From contig NZ_JABKKG010000013.1 in assembly GCF_013166595.1 (NCBI RefSeq), positions 1-61,820 on the forward strand: a DNA stretch of 61,820 nucleotides. The letters are read 5' to 3'. The notes under the pieces were generated by a model. That model was not told the DNA's origin, searched no databases, and saw only the letters and a program-made list of their open reading frames with translations. The position numbers were made by a program, and so were the translations under genes. This DNA is from Palleniella intestinalis (GTDB taxonomy: Bacteria > Bacteroidota > Bacteroidia > Bacteroidales > Bacteroidaceae). This document shows, in pieces, positions 52,272-60,890 of this stretch (positions are counted from its first letter, which is position 1; every line of letters begins with the position of its first letter).

Positions 52272-52370
52272 TTCCAACAATCACAATGCGTAGAAAAACC
52301 TACTATATAGGGCTTCTTATATATTCATTATATATCTTCCCTACTTGTCGTTGGTTGGATTTCTTGCATT

Positions 52371-53170
52371 TCACATGCTTTCTTTCAGTTTCTTGACAAA
52401 ATCATCGCATACACTTTCAAAGCCGACATCGTCAATTTTATAGTTAGACAATTTGGCTTTTGCGAGCTTCACGTTTTTTGCCTGAGACAGACCGCAACGC
52501 AACTGACTTGCACGCAGTGGCTCATTGTTGGCAGACGAGGCAATAAGCTTATTGTTCTCAATTATCATTTGCCATCGGAAAGGCAATAAACCATAAGAGC
52601 GAAGAGCATCAAAGAACAAGGCAACATGTCTGTTGATGCTTGCCTGAAGTGGTTTGGAAAGTTGACACATGAACAAATTCTTGATATCAGAATCAGTCAC
52701 GGTATTTTTAAAGAGACTTACTTTATTCACGAACTGTGTGATGATGCCAATCTGCTGATCTGAAAATCGAGCAAGGCAGTCTTTTTCGGGAATAAGGCTT
52801 TCTCCGGAATCAAACAGACGAGACATTTGCTGATAGTCCTCTTCCTCAAACTTCTCTTTTAAAAAATAAACTTCAACGAGGTCACGACGGTTTTCAAGAA
52901 GCTCTTTCAAACCGCAGACGTTCATGAAATGAACCCTTGCATCGCATTCACTCACGTTCATAACTGGAAGATGATAGTAATAGAAATCATTCACATAGCG
53001 AGAATATGACTTCTCACCATTAATGATTTCAGACTGGTACTGCTCATAGGCAGCACTATACAGTTGCCAAAGCTCATCCTTTGGCAACTCATTCTCTGTT
53101 TTTTTTTGCGCAGTTTACGCAACATGGGCACAAAAAGAGAGAAAACGGGCGTTTTTGTTAACCGTTTCAT
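52371..53170 (-). pseudogene. Unknown protein interrupted at an A9 tract
   Basis: The frame 52371-53087 gives 238 residues of a helical protein that I do not recognise. The adjacent frame supplies an N-terminus MKRLTKTPVFSLFVPMLRKLRKKK from 53170; the two join at a run of nine A (minus strand; 53099-53107) as ...KKKTENELPKDELWQ. Adding or losing one base there would restore a ~266-residue protein. It may be a slippage-regulated gene, a decayed one or a sequencing error. Confidence 0.55.
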
Positions 53171-53213
53171 TTTCTTTTTGTTAAATTGATAATGTGATAA
53201 AATATAATGAGTT

Positions 53214-53241
53214 AAATCGCATAGGAACATCTATGCGATTT
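53214..53241. terminator. Hairpin between the A9-tract gene and IS1595-like gene
   Basis: AAATCGCATAG (53214-53224) and CTATGCGATTT (53231-53241) form an 11-bp stem followed on the plus strand by TTAAAATTT. On the minus strand it separates the end of the IS1595-like gene from the next gene. Confidence 0.65.
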
Positions 53242-53285
53242 TTAAAATTTCGAGAAAAGTACGGGCTAATCAAGAATGGTGTCAT

Positions 53286-54132
53286 TTAATGCAATGGCTT
53301 ATTCTTTACAATTAAATTCATGAGTGTATCAAACAATACAGTGTTATCCCTATATCCATTAAGTCGGAAGTAGTATTCATTCAAATAGTCTTGAATGTAT
53401 TCTGCAGAACAGTGACGATGTACTCCAAACAACCACTTCTTTAGATTTGATATATGGTTGTCCATGAGAGTTGAATTTTCTAATCTTGTAGCTGTCCTAT
53501 CTGAATATTCATCTGCATATTGCTCGCATCTACTCTCTTTACCGACTATGATTTGACTTACTACTGATGTGTTTTTTGAAAAAATCTCTAATAGAGTCCG
53601 GTGATGCACTGTCAACGACATAGGCATATTCGTGACCTGCTATCTTCCCATCAAGGATTTCCATGCAGATAATCACCAAATCGCCTTTTGGTGAACATTT
53701 TGAATCTCCTATCTCAAAGGAGCCAACGAGAATCATACCTTCTAGAGGTTTATCCTCGACATAGCCCATAGCATGTTGTATCTTCCGTTTGAAATCCCAG
53801 ACTGTTTTTTGTCTTAATCCGTATTTTATAGATAAAGCCGTTGATGTTACACCATTTTCTGATATGCATAGATTGAAGGCAATGTGAAAAGCTGTATTAA
53901 GAGAGAACTTGATTTTGTCAAATACAGTACCTGCAGTCGGACTTTCATCGTGCTTGCATTTAGTGCAGCGTCTTGAAAAAGGCAGATGACCTTTGCAATA
54001 ATGAGTATTGCCACACCTAGAACATACGAAAGTGTCATCTTTCCATTTGATTTCAGACAAGTATTTGAAGCAATCGTCATCATTGGTGAAGTGCTTATTG
54101 AACTTGTCTTGGTTTGTACCATAAAATGCCAT
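53286..54132 (-). pseudogene. IS1595-like transposase, frameshifted and degenerate
   Basis: Frame 53539-54144 carries the N-terminal zinc ribbon (FVCSRCGNTHYC... RRCTKCKH), TAGTVFDK and the helical part typical of IS1595/ISXO2 proteins; frame 53286-53627 gives the C-terminal part (DYLNEYYFRLN). They join at T6GA6 (53572-53584) to about 285 residues, the family length. The catalytic VDETYIGG-like site reads VGSFEIGDS and the Asp of the second site is not evident. I see no terminal repeats. I chose MAFYG (54132) because a TAATTTTG box (complement 54149-54156) lies only 5 bp before 54144. Confidence 0.6.
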
Positions 54133-54375
54133 TCTCTTAATCATGCTGCAAAATTAGTAAAAATATTCTAAAAAGTGCGGTCTAAACGCCTAAATAACAC
54201 AAACACCCATGTTAATCAGGAGTAGCACATCATTTCCATTCAGATTTAAGACATCAATTGCAAGAAAGTGCTAAATCAGTCAATAAAGACTACCAAATGA
54301 AAGGTACATAACTATATAATAGCGAAACAATCATTCCTATATAGCATCATTATTCCTTATAGTGACTTACCTCCT

Positions 54376-54420
54376 CTACCTTTGCAAACGAATCGGTTCA
54401 ATAATGAGGTTAGCTACCTC
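54376..54420 (+). promoter_or_regulatory. Promoter-operator shared with 52227-52271
   Basis: The block 54376-54399 begins CTACCTTTGCA with the -7 box TACCTTTG and ends CGAATCGGTTC; the palindrome GAGGTTAGCTACCTC follows at 54406-54420. It is 28 bp before the 54448 start codon. The rest of 54145-54447 is AT-rich without a gene. Confidence 0.6.
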
Positions 54421-54447
54421 AATGTCTAATTTCAAATCCATGTAAAG

Positions 54448-54834
54448 ATGGCAAAAAAGAAAACTGAATACGAGCTCTTGTTGAAACGCATTGAGCTCTT
54501 GGAAATGCAGATTAAAGAGCTGAAAACGGTGGAACCAGAAGTTATCAATGATCGACTCCAATCAATAGAAGAAACACTTTATACCACCAAGGATATACTG
54601 AACATGAAGGAAGTTTGTCAGTACCTTGATATATCACAGAGTCTTCTGTATAAACTTACCTGCAATGGCGAGATTCCACATTTCAAGCCACGTGGCAAGA
54701 TGATATTCTTTGAAAAAAAGGAATTGATTGAGTGGATTAAGAAGAGCAACTTGGTAAGCTCAGAAGTAGTTAAAGGGTCTTCTAAAATAATGTCTAATGA
54801 TTCCGCTAATTATGAAGAAAACGAAAAAGAATAG
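54448..54834 (+). CDS. Excisionase-like HTH protein with coiled coil
   Basis: A 128-residue protein: N-terminal coiled coil (about 5-45, YELLLKRIELLEMQIKELK), then a MerR/excisionase domain (MKEVCQYLDISQSLLYKLTCNGEIPHFKPRGKMIFFEKKELIEWI). It heads the plus-strand replication/mobilisation operon and overlaps the next small gene by 23 bp. Confidence 0.8.
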   Translation: MAKKKTEYELLLKRIELLEMQIKELKTVEPEVINDRLQSIEETLYTTKDILNMKEVCQYLDISQSLLYKLTCNGEIPHFKPRGKMIFFEKKELIEWIKKSNLVSSEVVKGSSKIMSNDSANYEENEKE

Positions 54835-54958
54835 CATTGATGGCGTTAATCTTCCCGACTCACGTTTGGTAGAACTGCTTGACAGATGTGCAATCACGGT
54901 CAAAGATGTTAGAACTAACATAAAAAAGAATAAGCAAAATGGCAAAAAGAACGAATAA
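54812..54958 (+). CDS. Small 48-residue protein
   Basis: Starts with MKKTKKNSIDGVNLPDSRLV and is very basic at both ends. It overlaps the preceding gene by 23 bp and the following one by 20 bp, so it fills the gap in an unbroken coupled chain. Too short to assign; the coding call rests on this overlap architecture. Confidence 0.5.
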   Translation: MKKTKKNSIDGVNLPDSRLVELLDRCAITVKDVRTNIKKNKQNGKKNE

Positions 54959-56090
54959 GATAGGTACAGGTAATCAAAAGGAACCATTTGAGCATCAGTC
55001 TCTTGAAGTGTCTATGCTTGACAAAGACAATTTCAGCGATGAAGAACTTGATTCCTATCTCTCAAAAGGCGAAATCAAGGCTACAGACAAAGTTACTATA
55101 CCGCCCAAGATCCTTTTTGTTGGTGACTGCACCATTGCAACTTTTGGTAACTTCAGTGCATCCACAGGCAAAGCAAAGAGTAAGAAGACCTTCAATATAT
55201 CAGCAATGGTAGCCGCTGCTGTTACAAATACTACAGTTTTGAACTACAGAGCGTGTCTCCCAGATGGCAAACGAAAGATTCTGTATTTCGATACAGAGCA
55301 AAGTAAGTACCATTGCCACACGGTTTTGGAGCGTATTTATAAGCTGTCTGGGCTATCCTTCAAAAAGGATGATCCTCGCCTTATGTTCTGGGGACTGCGT
55401 GAATACACCCCAAAACTGCGTATTGCCCTTATTGATTATGCTTTGCGCAAGTACGATGAAGTTGGTCTTGTTATCATCGATGGTCTGAGAGACCTTATGT
55501 ACGACATCAATAACGGCAAGGAAGCAACAGATGTGATGACTGTTTTGATGGCATGGACAAGTGTATATGACCTGCACATTCACACTGTCCTTCATTTGAA
55601 CAAGAACGACAACAACCCTCGTGGTCATATAGGTACTGAACTGGAAAACAAAGCTGAGACGGTTCTTATTATCAGCAAGAATATGCAGAACAACAGTATC
55701 AGTGAAGTTAAACCAATGCACATGCGAGATAAGGAGTTCAGGACTTTTGCTTTCCATATAGATGACAACAAACTCCCTGTTCTTGATTCTGGCATTTCCG
55801 TAACAGTTGTGAAGCGACAAGAGAAATCCCTCGTCAGTCTGGACAATGAGATACATCAGGAGATTTTAAGTAAAGTGTTTGAGAACAACTCTCCTTCAAG
55901 ATACAATGATCTGGTTAACTCTATCTCAGAAGCTTATGAAGCTGCTGGTTACAAACGAGGAATCAATGGTATCAAGGATCTCATTAAACTCCTGACTGGC
56001 AAAGGTATCATCGTAAGAGAGAAAGAAGGATATGTCTATAAATCAGAATGTTTCAAGAAAGCCGTATCAAGCAGAGGTGAACAGGTTTAA
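54939..56090 (+). CDS. RepA-like RecA-fold ATPase
   Basis: A 383-residue protein with a P-loop-like GKAKSKKTF (77-85) in FGNFSASTGKAKSKKT, Walker B LVIIDGLRDLM near 180, and a C-terminal winged-helix-like part (NGIKDLIKLLTGKGIIVREKEGYVYK). This type of ATPase precedes a primase in many Bacteroidales mobilisable units and plasmids and probably acts as a replicative helicase or loader. Confidence 0.78.
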   Translation: MAKRTNKIGTGNQKEPFEHQSLEVSMLDKDNFSDEELDSYLSKGEIKATDKVTIPPKILFVGDCTIATFGNFSASTGKAKSKKTFNISAMVAAAVTNTTVLNYRACLPDGKRKILYFDTEQSKYHCHTVLERIYKLSGLSFKKDDPRLMFWGLREYTPKLRIALIDYALRKYDEVGLVIIDGLRDLMYDINNGKEATDVMTVLMAWTSVYDLHIHTVLHLNKNDNNPRGHIGTELENKAETVLIISKNMQNNSISEVKPMHMRDKEFRTFAFHIDDNKLPVLDSGISVTVVKRQEKSLVSLDNEIHQEILSKVFENNSPSRYNDLVNSISEAYEAAGYKRGINGIKDLIKLLTGKGIIVREKEGYVYKSECFKKAVSSRGEQV

Positions 56091-56106
56091 GGTTTAAGTT
56101 TAGAGG

Positions 56107-56149
56107 GTATATATACACACATACGCGCACACGCACGCACATGCACGTA
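56107..56149. other. 43-bp alternating purine-pyrimidine tract
   Basis: From GTATATATAC through CACACATACGCGCACACG to GCACGT every base alternates purine and pyrimidine, mixing TA, CA and CG steps. Such DNA can adopt the Z form or open easily. It lies between the RepA-like and primase genes, a plausible origin position. Confidence 0.6.
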
Positions 56150-56167
56150 GGCGCAATATAATCTATA

Positions 56168-57112
56168 ATGAACATGACAATTGAAGAAATAAAGTCTGTT
56201 AGTATCTATAATTGGATGAAGGAGAATGGTTATGGGGCTGGTTCTATTAAAGGCAAGAATGTCTTCTATTGTTCACCGTTACGTTCTGAGAAAACTCCAT
56301 CATTCGTAGTCAATACCAAGGATAATCTTTGGTATGACTTTGGTACGGGTAAAGGTGGTAACCTCATAAACCTTGTTGAACAAATAAATTCGGCATGGAC
56401 GATGCATGAGGTATTGGGCTATCTTGAAAAGCAAATCAAAGAGAAAAGGCTTCAATTCAATGAGGATTTTAATGCCCGAATACTGGAGGAGGAAAAGAAG
56501 CGTCAATGGCTTACGGGTAAACGAATTGAATATCAAGAAAGTAAAAACCAGGAAACTATTGTTGACAAGGTTATTCCTCTCACTCACCCTATTCTTCGTG
56601 ACTATATAATCCAGAGACATATAGACTTTGCCATAGCCCAGAAGTACTGCAAAGAGGTTCATTATTCATTCCGAGGCAGACAATACTATGCTATCGCCTT
56701 TATGAATGTCGTGGGTGGCATGGAGGCTCGAAATAAACTCAGTAAGCGTTGTATAGGCAAAAAGAGTATTTCTGCTATCTATCCGAATGAAGTTCCTCAG
56801 AAAGAATGCTGCATTTTTGAGGGCTTCTTTGACATGCTGGCATATATGACGATGTCTGCTCGAATGCCTGGCAATGGTGTTACCGTTGTAGAATCATGCG
56901 ACCTGTTTGTTCTTAATGGTGTTGGCGAAGTAAGGTTGCTTTTGCCCTATCTTAAACGATATGACTCCATTCATTGCTTTCTAGATAATGATGAAGCAGA
57001 TAGGACTGCCACAAAGGAGATAACCAAAGCCTACCCAAATAAATCCATTGATGAGTCATATAGATACCAATGTTATAATGACCTGAATGACTTTCTCCTT
57101 GAAAAGAAATAG
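56168..57112 (+). CDS. Small CHC2/TOPRIM primase
   Basis: A 314-residue primase-like protein. N-terminal zinc-finger-like region has FYCSPLRSEKTPSFVVNTK and WYDFGTGKGGNLINLVEQ, in which one Cys of the usual CHC2 set is replaced; the TOPRIM core has CIFEGFFDMLAYM near 220 and HCFLDNDEADR near 280. It would prime copying of the element together with the RepA-like ATPase. An ATG at 56174 is an alternative start. Confidence 0.8.
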   Translation: MNMTIEEIKSVSIYNWMKENGYGAGSIKGKNVFYCSPLRSEKTPSFVVNTKDNLWYDFGTGKGGNLINLVEQINSAWTMHEVLGYLEKQIKEKRLQFNEDFNARILEEEKKRQWLTGKRIEYQESKNQETIVDKVIPLTHPILRDYIIQRHIDFAIAQKYCKEVHYSFRGRQYYAIAFMNVVGGMEARNKLSKRCIGKKSISAIYPNEVPQKECCIFEGFFDMLAYMTMSARMPGNGVTVVESCDLFVLNGVGEVRLLLPYLKRYDSIHCFLDNDEADRTATKEITKAYPNKSIDESYRYQCYNDLNDFLLEKK

Positions 57113-57352
57113 CATTGCATGCATTCATCTAATTCTGTGGTGGTTACAAATAATGTTGCAAAGGTAATAGCTTTGTCTTCATCTGATCAAGGTCAAACAC
57201 TTGTGTATGATGGTAAAATCTCCACACCTACGGGTAGTATTTGACCACATAACCTTGCTCTATTCGACCAAAGCACCTTTAGAGGGCAACAAATTTGTTG
57301 AACCATCCCAGAAGTAGAAGAAATCTACGAAAGGGAGAAAAAATAATATCGC
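57113..57352. other. Intergenic gap, nothing recognised
   Basis: About 240 bp with no open frame of note. A CAAAGGTA box (minus-strand TACCTTTG) occurs near 57160 but no minus-strand gene follows. Confidence 0.4.
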
Positions 57353-57703
57353 ATGACGACTATACAATCTATTTTGAGCCGACTGACTGAGGCGGTGAGT
57401 GGTACTGACAAGAAACTCTTCAATGAGCAGGAGTTAGTCAAGTTTGCTACATTCTATCTTGACAAGTGGGATGAGAACACGAGTGAAGACGTGATAGCAG
57501 AGTCTTTCGTTGACTTTTGGTGGAACACCGATAGGACTTGCAGAAGATGTTCAGAGTGTGGCAAGTTGATGCGTGAGGGCTATTGTGTGGATATGGGTGT
57601 AGCCTACTATTGCAGTAAAGACTGCTTGCATACCGACTTCACCGATGAAGAATGGAATGAGGAATGCGAGAACAACGACCAGAGTTATTATACAGAGTGG
57701 TAA
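57353..57703 (+). CDS. Small zinc-ribbon-like protein
   Basis: A 116-residue protein with four Cys pairs positioned as a treble-clef or MYM-type finger (CRRCSECGKLMREGYCV... YYCSKDCLH) and acidic ends. Likely binds zinc and a partner protein; not recognised. Co-oriented with the next gene, 18 bp away. Confidence 0.65.
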   Translation: MTTIQSILSRLTEAVSGTDKKLFNEQELVKFATFYLDKWDENTSEDVIAESFVDFWWNTDRTCRRCSECGKLMREGYCVDMGVAYYCSKDCLHTDFTDEEWNEECENNDQSYYTEW

Positions 57704-57721
57704 TCAATTAAATACAAGACT

Positions 57722-58288
57722 ATGGCAAATCAAGCAACAACGACCTATAAGGTCACAGGAACACGTAAGGCAGTAAACAACCTTTGGAACACCTTGCAAA
57801 GCATGGAGGTTAATAACAAGAACATTTGGTTGAGTGACCTTGCAAAGCATTATGGTATTGACTATAAAGCAAAACATATCTGCGTCAGAGGTCATATCTA
57901 TTGGGCTGAGTATGAGGAAGACGAAGACACATGTCTGCTTTCTTTTGAGACAGAAACAGCGTGGGATGCCTGTAACGACATCTTCTTTGAGATAGACAGA
58001 CTTCTTGGCGGTGAGTTGAGCATGTCTTATCGTTGCTGCGAGTGTGGATGTGAGGTCTATTACACGCATGACGAAGGCAACTACTTTCCCGAAGAGTGTT
58101 GCGTCAGCGCATCGGGCGAACCATTTGAGGAGTGTTGTGATGATGTTTACGGCACTATCGAGGAAGCCATTAAGGAATGCATAGAGCAAGGTGAACGAAC
58201 CAATGAGCAAATGATGGACTATATCAATGAGTATGAGTACGACAACGATGAAACATATTTCTACATCCGTACTTTTACTTTTGAGTAA
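57722..58288 (+). CDS. Acidic Cys-rich protein of unknown function
   Basis: A 188-residue protein: an N-terminal part that starts TYKVTGTRKAVNNLWNTLQSM (resembling DUF1281-like ferredoxin folds), a Cys-rich middle (YRCCECGCEVYYTHDEGNYFPEECC) and a strongly acidic C-terminus. Acidity and ICE context would fit a DNA-mimic or antirestriction protein, but this is only a guess. Confidence 0.6.
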   Translation: MANQATTTYKVTGTRKAVNNLWNTLQSMEVNNKNIWLSDLAKHYGIDYKAKHICVRGHIYWAEYEEDEDTCLLSFETETAWDACNDIFFEIDRLLGGELSMSYRCCECGCEVYYTHDEGNYFPEECCVSASGEPFEECCDDVYGTIEEAIKECIEQGERTNEQMMDYINEYEYDNDETYFYIRTFTFE

Positions 58289-58377
58289 ATGAACTTTCAA
58301 CTCCTGACGCTTCTCCTGACGCTTATAGTTGTTAGGAGGAGCGAGAAGGACTCTCGCAATCTACACAGACTTTTGTA

Positions 58378-58444
58378 CACGTTAATACATGTACACGTGT
58401 AGAAATGAATACATGTTGACATGAATACGTTGATACATATATAC
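58378..58444. repeat. Centromere-like repeats upstream of parA
   Basis: Imperfect repeats of (A/G)AATACATGT / GATACATATA type. The 21 bases at 58421-58441 recur exactly at 59590-59610 on the other side of the partition genes. The cluster covers the promoter region of parA, so it may serve for both segregation and autoregulation. Confidence 0.65.
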
Positions 58445-58459
58445 AAAAAGAAAAATATT

Positions 58460-59215
58460 ATGTCATTGAGAATTATTACATTAGCCAATCATAAGGGAGG
58501 CGTATCAAAGACGACTTCCACAGCCTCTATCGGGGCTTGTATGGCACGCATGGGTAAAAAAGTCCTGCTTATAGACCTTGATGGTCAAGCAAATCTTACA
58601 TTGTATTTCATCCCCAATGAGAATGAAATTGACGCAAGCATCTTTGACTCTTTGGTCGATGGCGCACCCTTGCCAGTGAAGCACGTTAGAGAAAATCTCG
58701 ACCTTATTCCTTCTTCACTTGAAATGGCAAGTGCAGAAATAGCCTTGACCAATCTTCTAGCAAGAGAACAGTTGCTAAGCAAACTGCTTGAACCAATCAA
58801 GCGGAACTATGACTACATTCTAATAGATTGTCCCCCATCATTAGGAATAGTCACTACCAATGCTTTCCTCGCAGCTGACGAAATCATTGTACCTATGACT
58901 CCCGAACTTCTTCCACTGAAAGGTATGAGGATGCTTGATGCCTTCGTTTCAACATTGCAGAGAGTAAAGCCCAACCTTCGGCTTGGTGGTGTCTTTATCG
59001 CAAGATTCAATCATCGTAAATTGAACAAGGTGGTAGAGCAAGCCGTGAAGTTTCGTTACGATGCTATCACTATGAAGACCCGCATTCGTGAGAATATAGC
59101 TCTGGCAGAGTCGGCAGGTAGTGGTCAAAGTATCTTCGAGTACGACCCTCATTCAAATGGAGCAAAGGACTATCAGGCATTGACAGAAGAGATAATTTCA
59201 CGTAATCAATGGTGA
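58460..59215 (+). CDS. parA: ParA-family partition ATPase
   Basis: A 251-residue ParA/Soj-type ATPase with the deviant Walker A KGGVSKTT (12-19), LLIDLDGQAN near 36, IDCPPSLG near 124 and the usual C-terminal helices. It would move the excised circular form to daughter cells. The Met at 58460 is preferred because the upstream Met at 58421 lies inside the repeat cluster. The short form without an N-terminal HTH corresponds to type Ib ParA. Confidence 0.88.
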   Translation: MSLRIITLANHKGGVSKTTSTASIGACMARMGKKVLLIDLDGQANLTLYFIPNENEIDASIFDSLVDGAPLPVKHVRENLDLIPSSLEMASAEIALTNLLAREQLLSKLLEPIKRNYDYILIDCPPSLGIVTTNAFLAADEIIVPMTPELLPLKGMRMLDAFVSTLQRVKPNLRLGGVFIARFNHRKLNKVVEQAVKFRYDAITMKTRIRENIALAESAGSGQSIFEYDPHSNGAKDYQALTEEIISRNQW

Positions 59216-59217
59216 CT

Positions 59218-59562
59218 ATGGCACGGAAGAATATGGACATCTTGGTTGGTAATATCCTTGGTGATGCTACCATCCAGCCACAGGAGAAAAATGACAAGAC
59301 AGATGTGACTTCCCAGGAGAAACAGAATACTCCCCAAAGTCCTAAAAACAATAAGGTATCTCCCAAAGAAGACCAATGGCAGCACTTCTCCTTCATCTGT
59401 TCAACAGAACTTGTTGGCAAGGTGCAAGCCATTGCCCACAAGGAAGGTTTTACTATTCGTTCCTTTATGGAATACGTTATGAAACAAGGCATTGACGCTT
59501 ATGAGTCCAAGTATGGCAAAGTCAAGAAAATCAGAATAAAAAATATAAAGGAAGTGATGTGA
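59218..59562 (+). CDS. ParB-like (RHH-type) centromere-binding protein
   Basis: A 114-residue protein (start at 59218; MVTM at 59209 is possible). The N-terminal half is unstructured and Lys/Gln/Pro-rich; the C-terminal half (HFSFICSTELVGKVQAIAHKEGFTIRSFMEYVMKQGIDAYESKY) fits a ribbon-helix-helix dimer. Position after parA and between two repeat clusters makes it the probable adaptor that binds them. Confidence 0.7.
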   Translation: MARKNMDILVGNILGDATIQPQEKNDKTDVTSQEKQNTPQSPKNNKVSPKEDQWQHFSFICSTELVGKVQAIAHKEGFTIRSFMEYVMKQGIDAYESKYGKVKKIRIKNIKEVM

Positions 59563-59570
59563 AAAATGTG

Positions 59571-59671
59571 TACGTGTAGCCATGTATATATGAATACGTT
59601 GATACATATACATATTGATACATATACACATTGATACATGTACACACTTGGACGTGAATACATGTATATAA
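59571..59671. repeat. Centromere-like repeats downstream of parB
   Basis: A run of units such as TTGATACATATAC and TTGATACATGTACAC, with alternating ATGTATATA. Shares 21 identical bases (59590-59610) with the upstream cluster. Two clusters flanking the partition genes is the layout of a segregation locus. Confidence 0.65.
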
Positions 59672-59706
59672 AAGCAACATATAAATATTATTAAAAATAG
59701 AACGAC

Positions 59707-60207
59707 ATGAAAATGAAAAAGTATCTTTCAATCGCCATCCTTATTATGCTGATGGCAACTCCGTTAGTATTCACCTCATGCGGTGGTGATGACCTTGTAG
59801 AGGACATCGAGAACCAGGAACCGAACGCCGAGATGTGGATAGAACCATATCATATCAAAGGCGCATCCGTTGAAGAGGTGAAAAGTTACATGGCTTCCCG
59901 AATGAGCCATCTCACCATGACTGAACAAGTGTCGGCAGGAAGTGTGCAGCTCATCTACTCAGACAAGAAGACAGGTGCAGGTATTGTCTATAGCTTCTCT
60001 CTTGACAGAGCACTTTACTCTGTCGTTGACACAGAACCTATTGCCAAAATGGACACAATCCTTCGACTATTGCACCAGAACTACGAGCTGGTTTCGGAAC
60101 AATCTGGAGTTTATCTGTTCTCGACGGCAGACAAGTCAATAGCAATAAGTATTCTGCCAGTAAACAAGAGTTATATCTATGTGAACTATGACTTTGTCTC
60201 TCAATAG
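59707..60207 (+). CDS. Lipoprotein of unknown function
   Basis: A 166-residue protein with a lipoprotein signal (LSIAILIMLMATPLVFTSC; lipobox FTSC-GGDD) followed by an acidic spacer, which in Bacteroidota favours export to the outer surface, and a beta-rich domain (GSVQLIYSDKKTGAGIVYSFSL). It may be a surface-exclusion or fitness factor of the element; not recognised. Confidence 0.7.
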   Translation: MKMKKYLSIAILIMLMATPLVFTSCGGDDLVEDIENQEPNAEMWIEPYHIKGASVEEVKSYMASRMSHLTMTEQVSAGSVQLIYSDKKTGAGIVYSFSLDRALYSVVDTEPIAKMDTILRLLHQNYELVSEQSGVYLFSTADKSIAISILPVNKSYIYVNYDFVSQ

Positions 60208-60227
60208 GTTTCTCACATAGCATGAAT

Positions 60228-60262
60228 GCCACCATTGGGAACTACCCTAATGGTGGCTTTTC
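60228..60262 (+). terminator. Rho-independent terminator after the lipoprotein gene
   Basis: GCCACCATT (60228-60236) pairs with AATGGTGGC (60249-60257), with inner GGG/CCC, followed by TTTTC. It lies 20 bp after the stop codon. Confidence 0.85.
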
Positions 60263-60890
60263 TATGAGTATGGCGAGGCTTCTTATTGAAAGTACCTGTT
60301 ATAAGTCAAATGTCTTTCATTCATTTTTATAAAGAAACACATAAGATGTGGGCGTATCATACCTTATATGAGTTCATGGTTAAACACACGACCACAAAGA
60401 TGCTCGTTTACAAATTTACCTAACCTTCTTGTTCTTGTAGATTTTAGATCCGACTGTTCTGCTTCTCTTGTTGCCACAAGATTGGTTCTGCTTGTCTGTT
60501 GCATCGAGTTCCTCCTGTTGCATACCTCTGCATCCACTTGTATTCCTTTACACATTATGGGACTCATTGGTGTATTCTATTGTTCCGTATAGCCACATTC
60601 TTAAATGAGGTGCTGTTTTCAACCTTTTTTGGGGATTTGCAATCCTTGTAGAATTACCTCTTGCTTGAACTTTTAATGTATAGCTATCCTTTGCCCGAAC
60701 CTCTGCTATATTTTCTCGTCACCTTTTTCGATTCAAATTTTATGAACGAAGTACTCACACTTAGTTTTTTCGCTGCAAAGTTAGTGCAAGCCACATTGCT
60801 GCAAGTACCAGATACCCTATTCTCTGAATTATTTCAAAAACTTTTCCGTCTGATGTTCATCCATAAAACTTTTCTATACATTCAAGATAG
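60263..60890. other. Intergenic region before the IS30-like gene
   Basis: About 630 bp with only short open frames on both strands and no recognisable domain. It contains promoter-like GCAAAGTTAG near 60776. It may be remnant DNA left by insertion sequences. Confidence 0.4.

Noticed and set aside
56101..56160. CRISPR-like or simple microsatellite interpretation of the CA/CG-rich tract
   Set aside because: There are no repeat-spacer units; strict purine-pyrimidine alternation is the only regularity.
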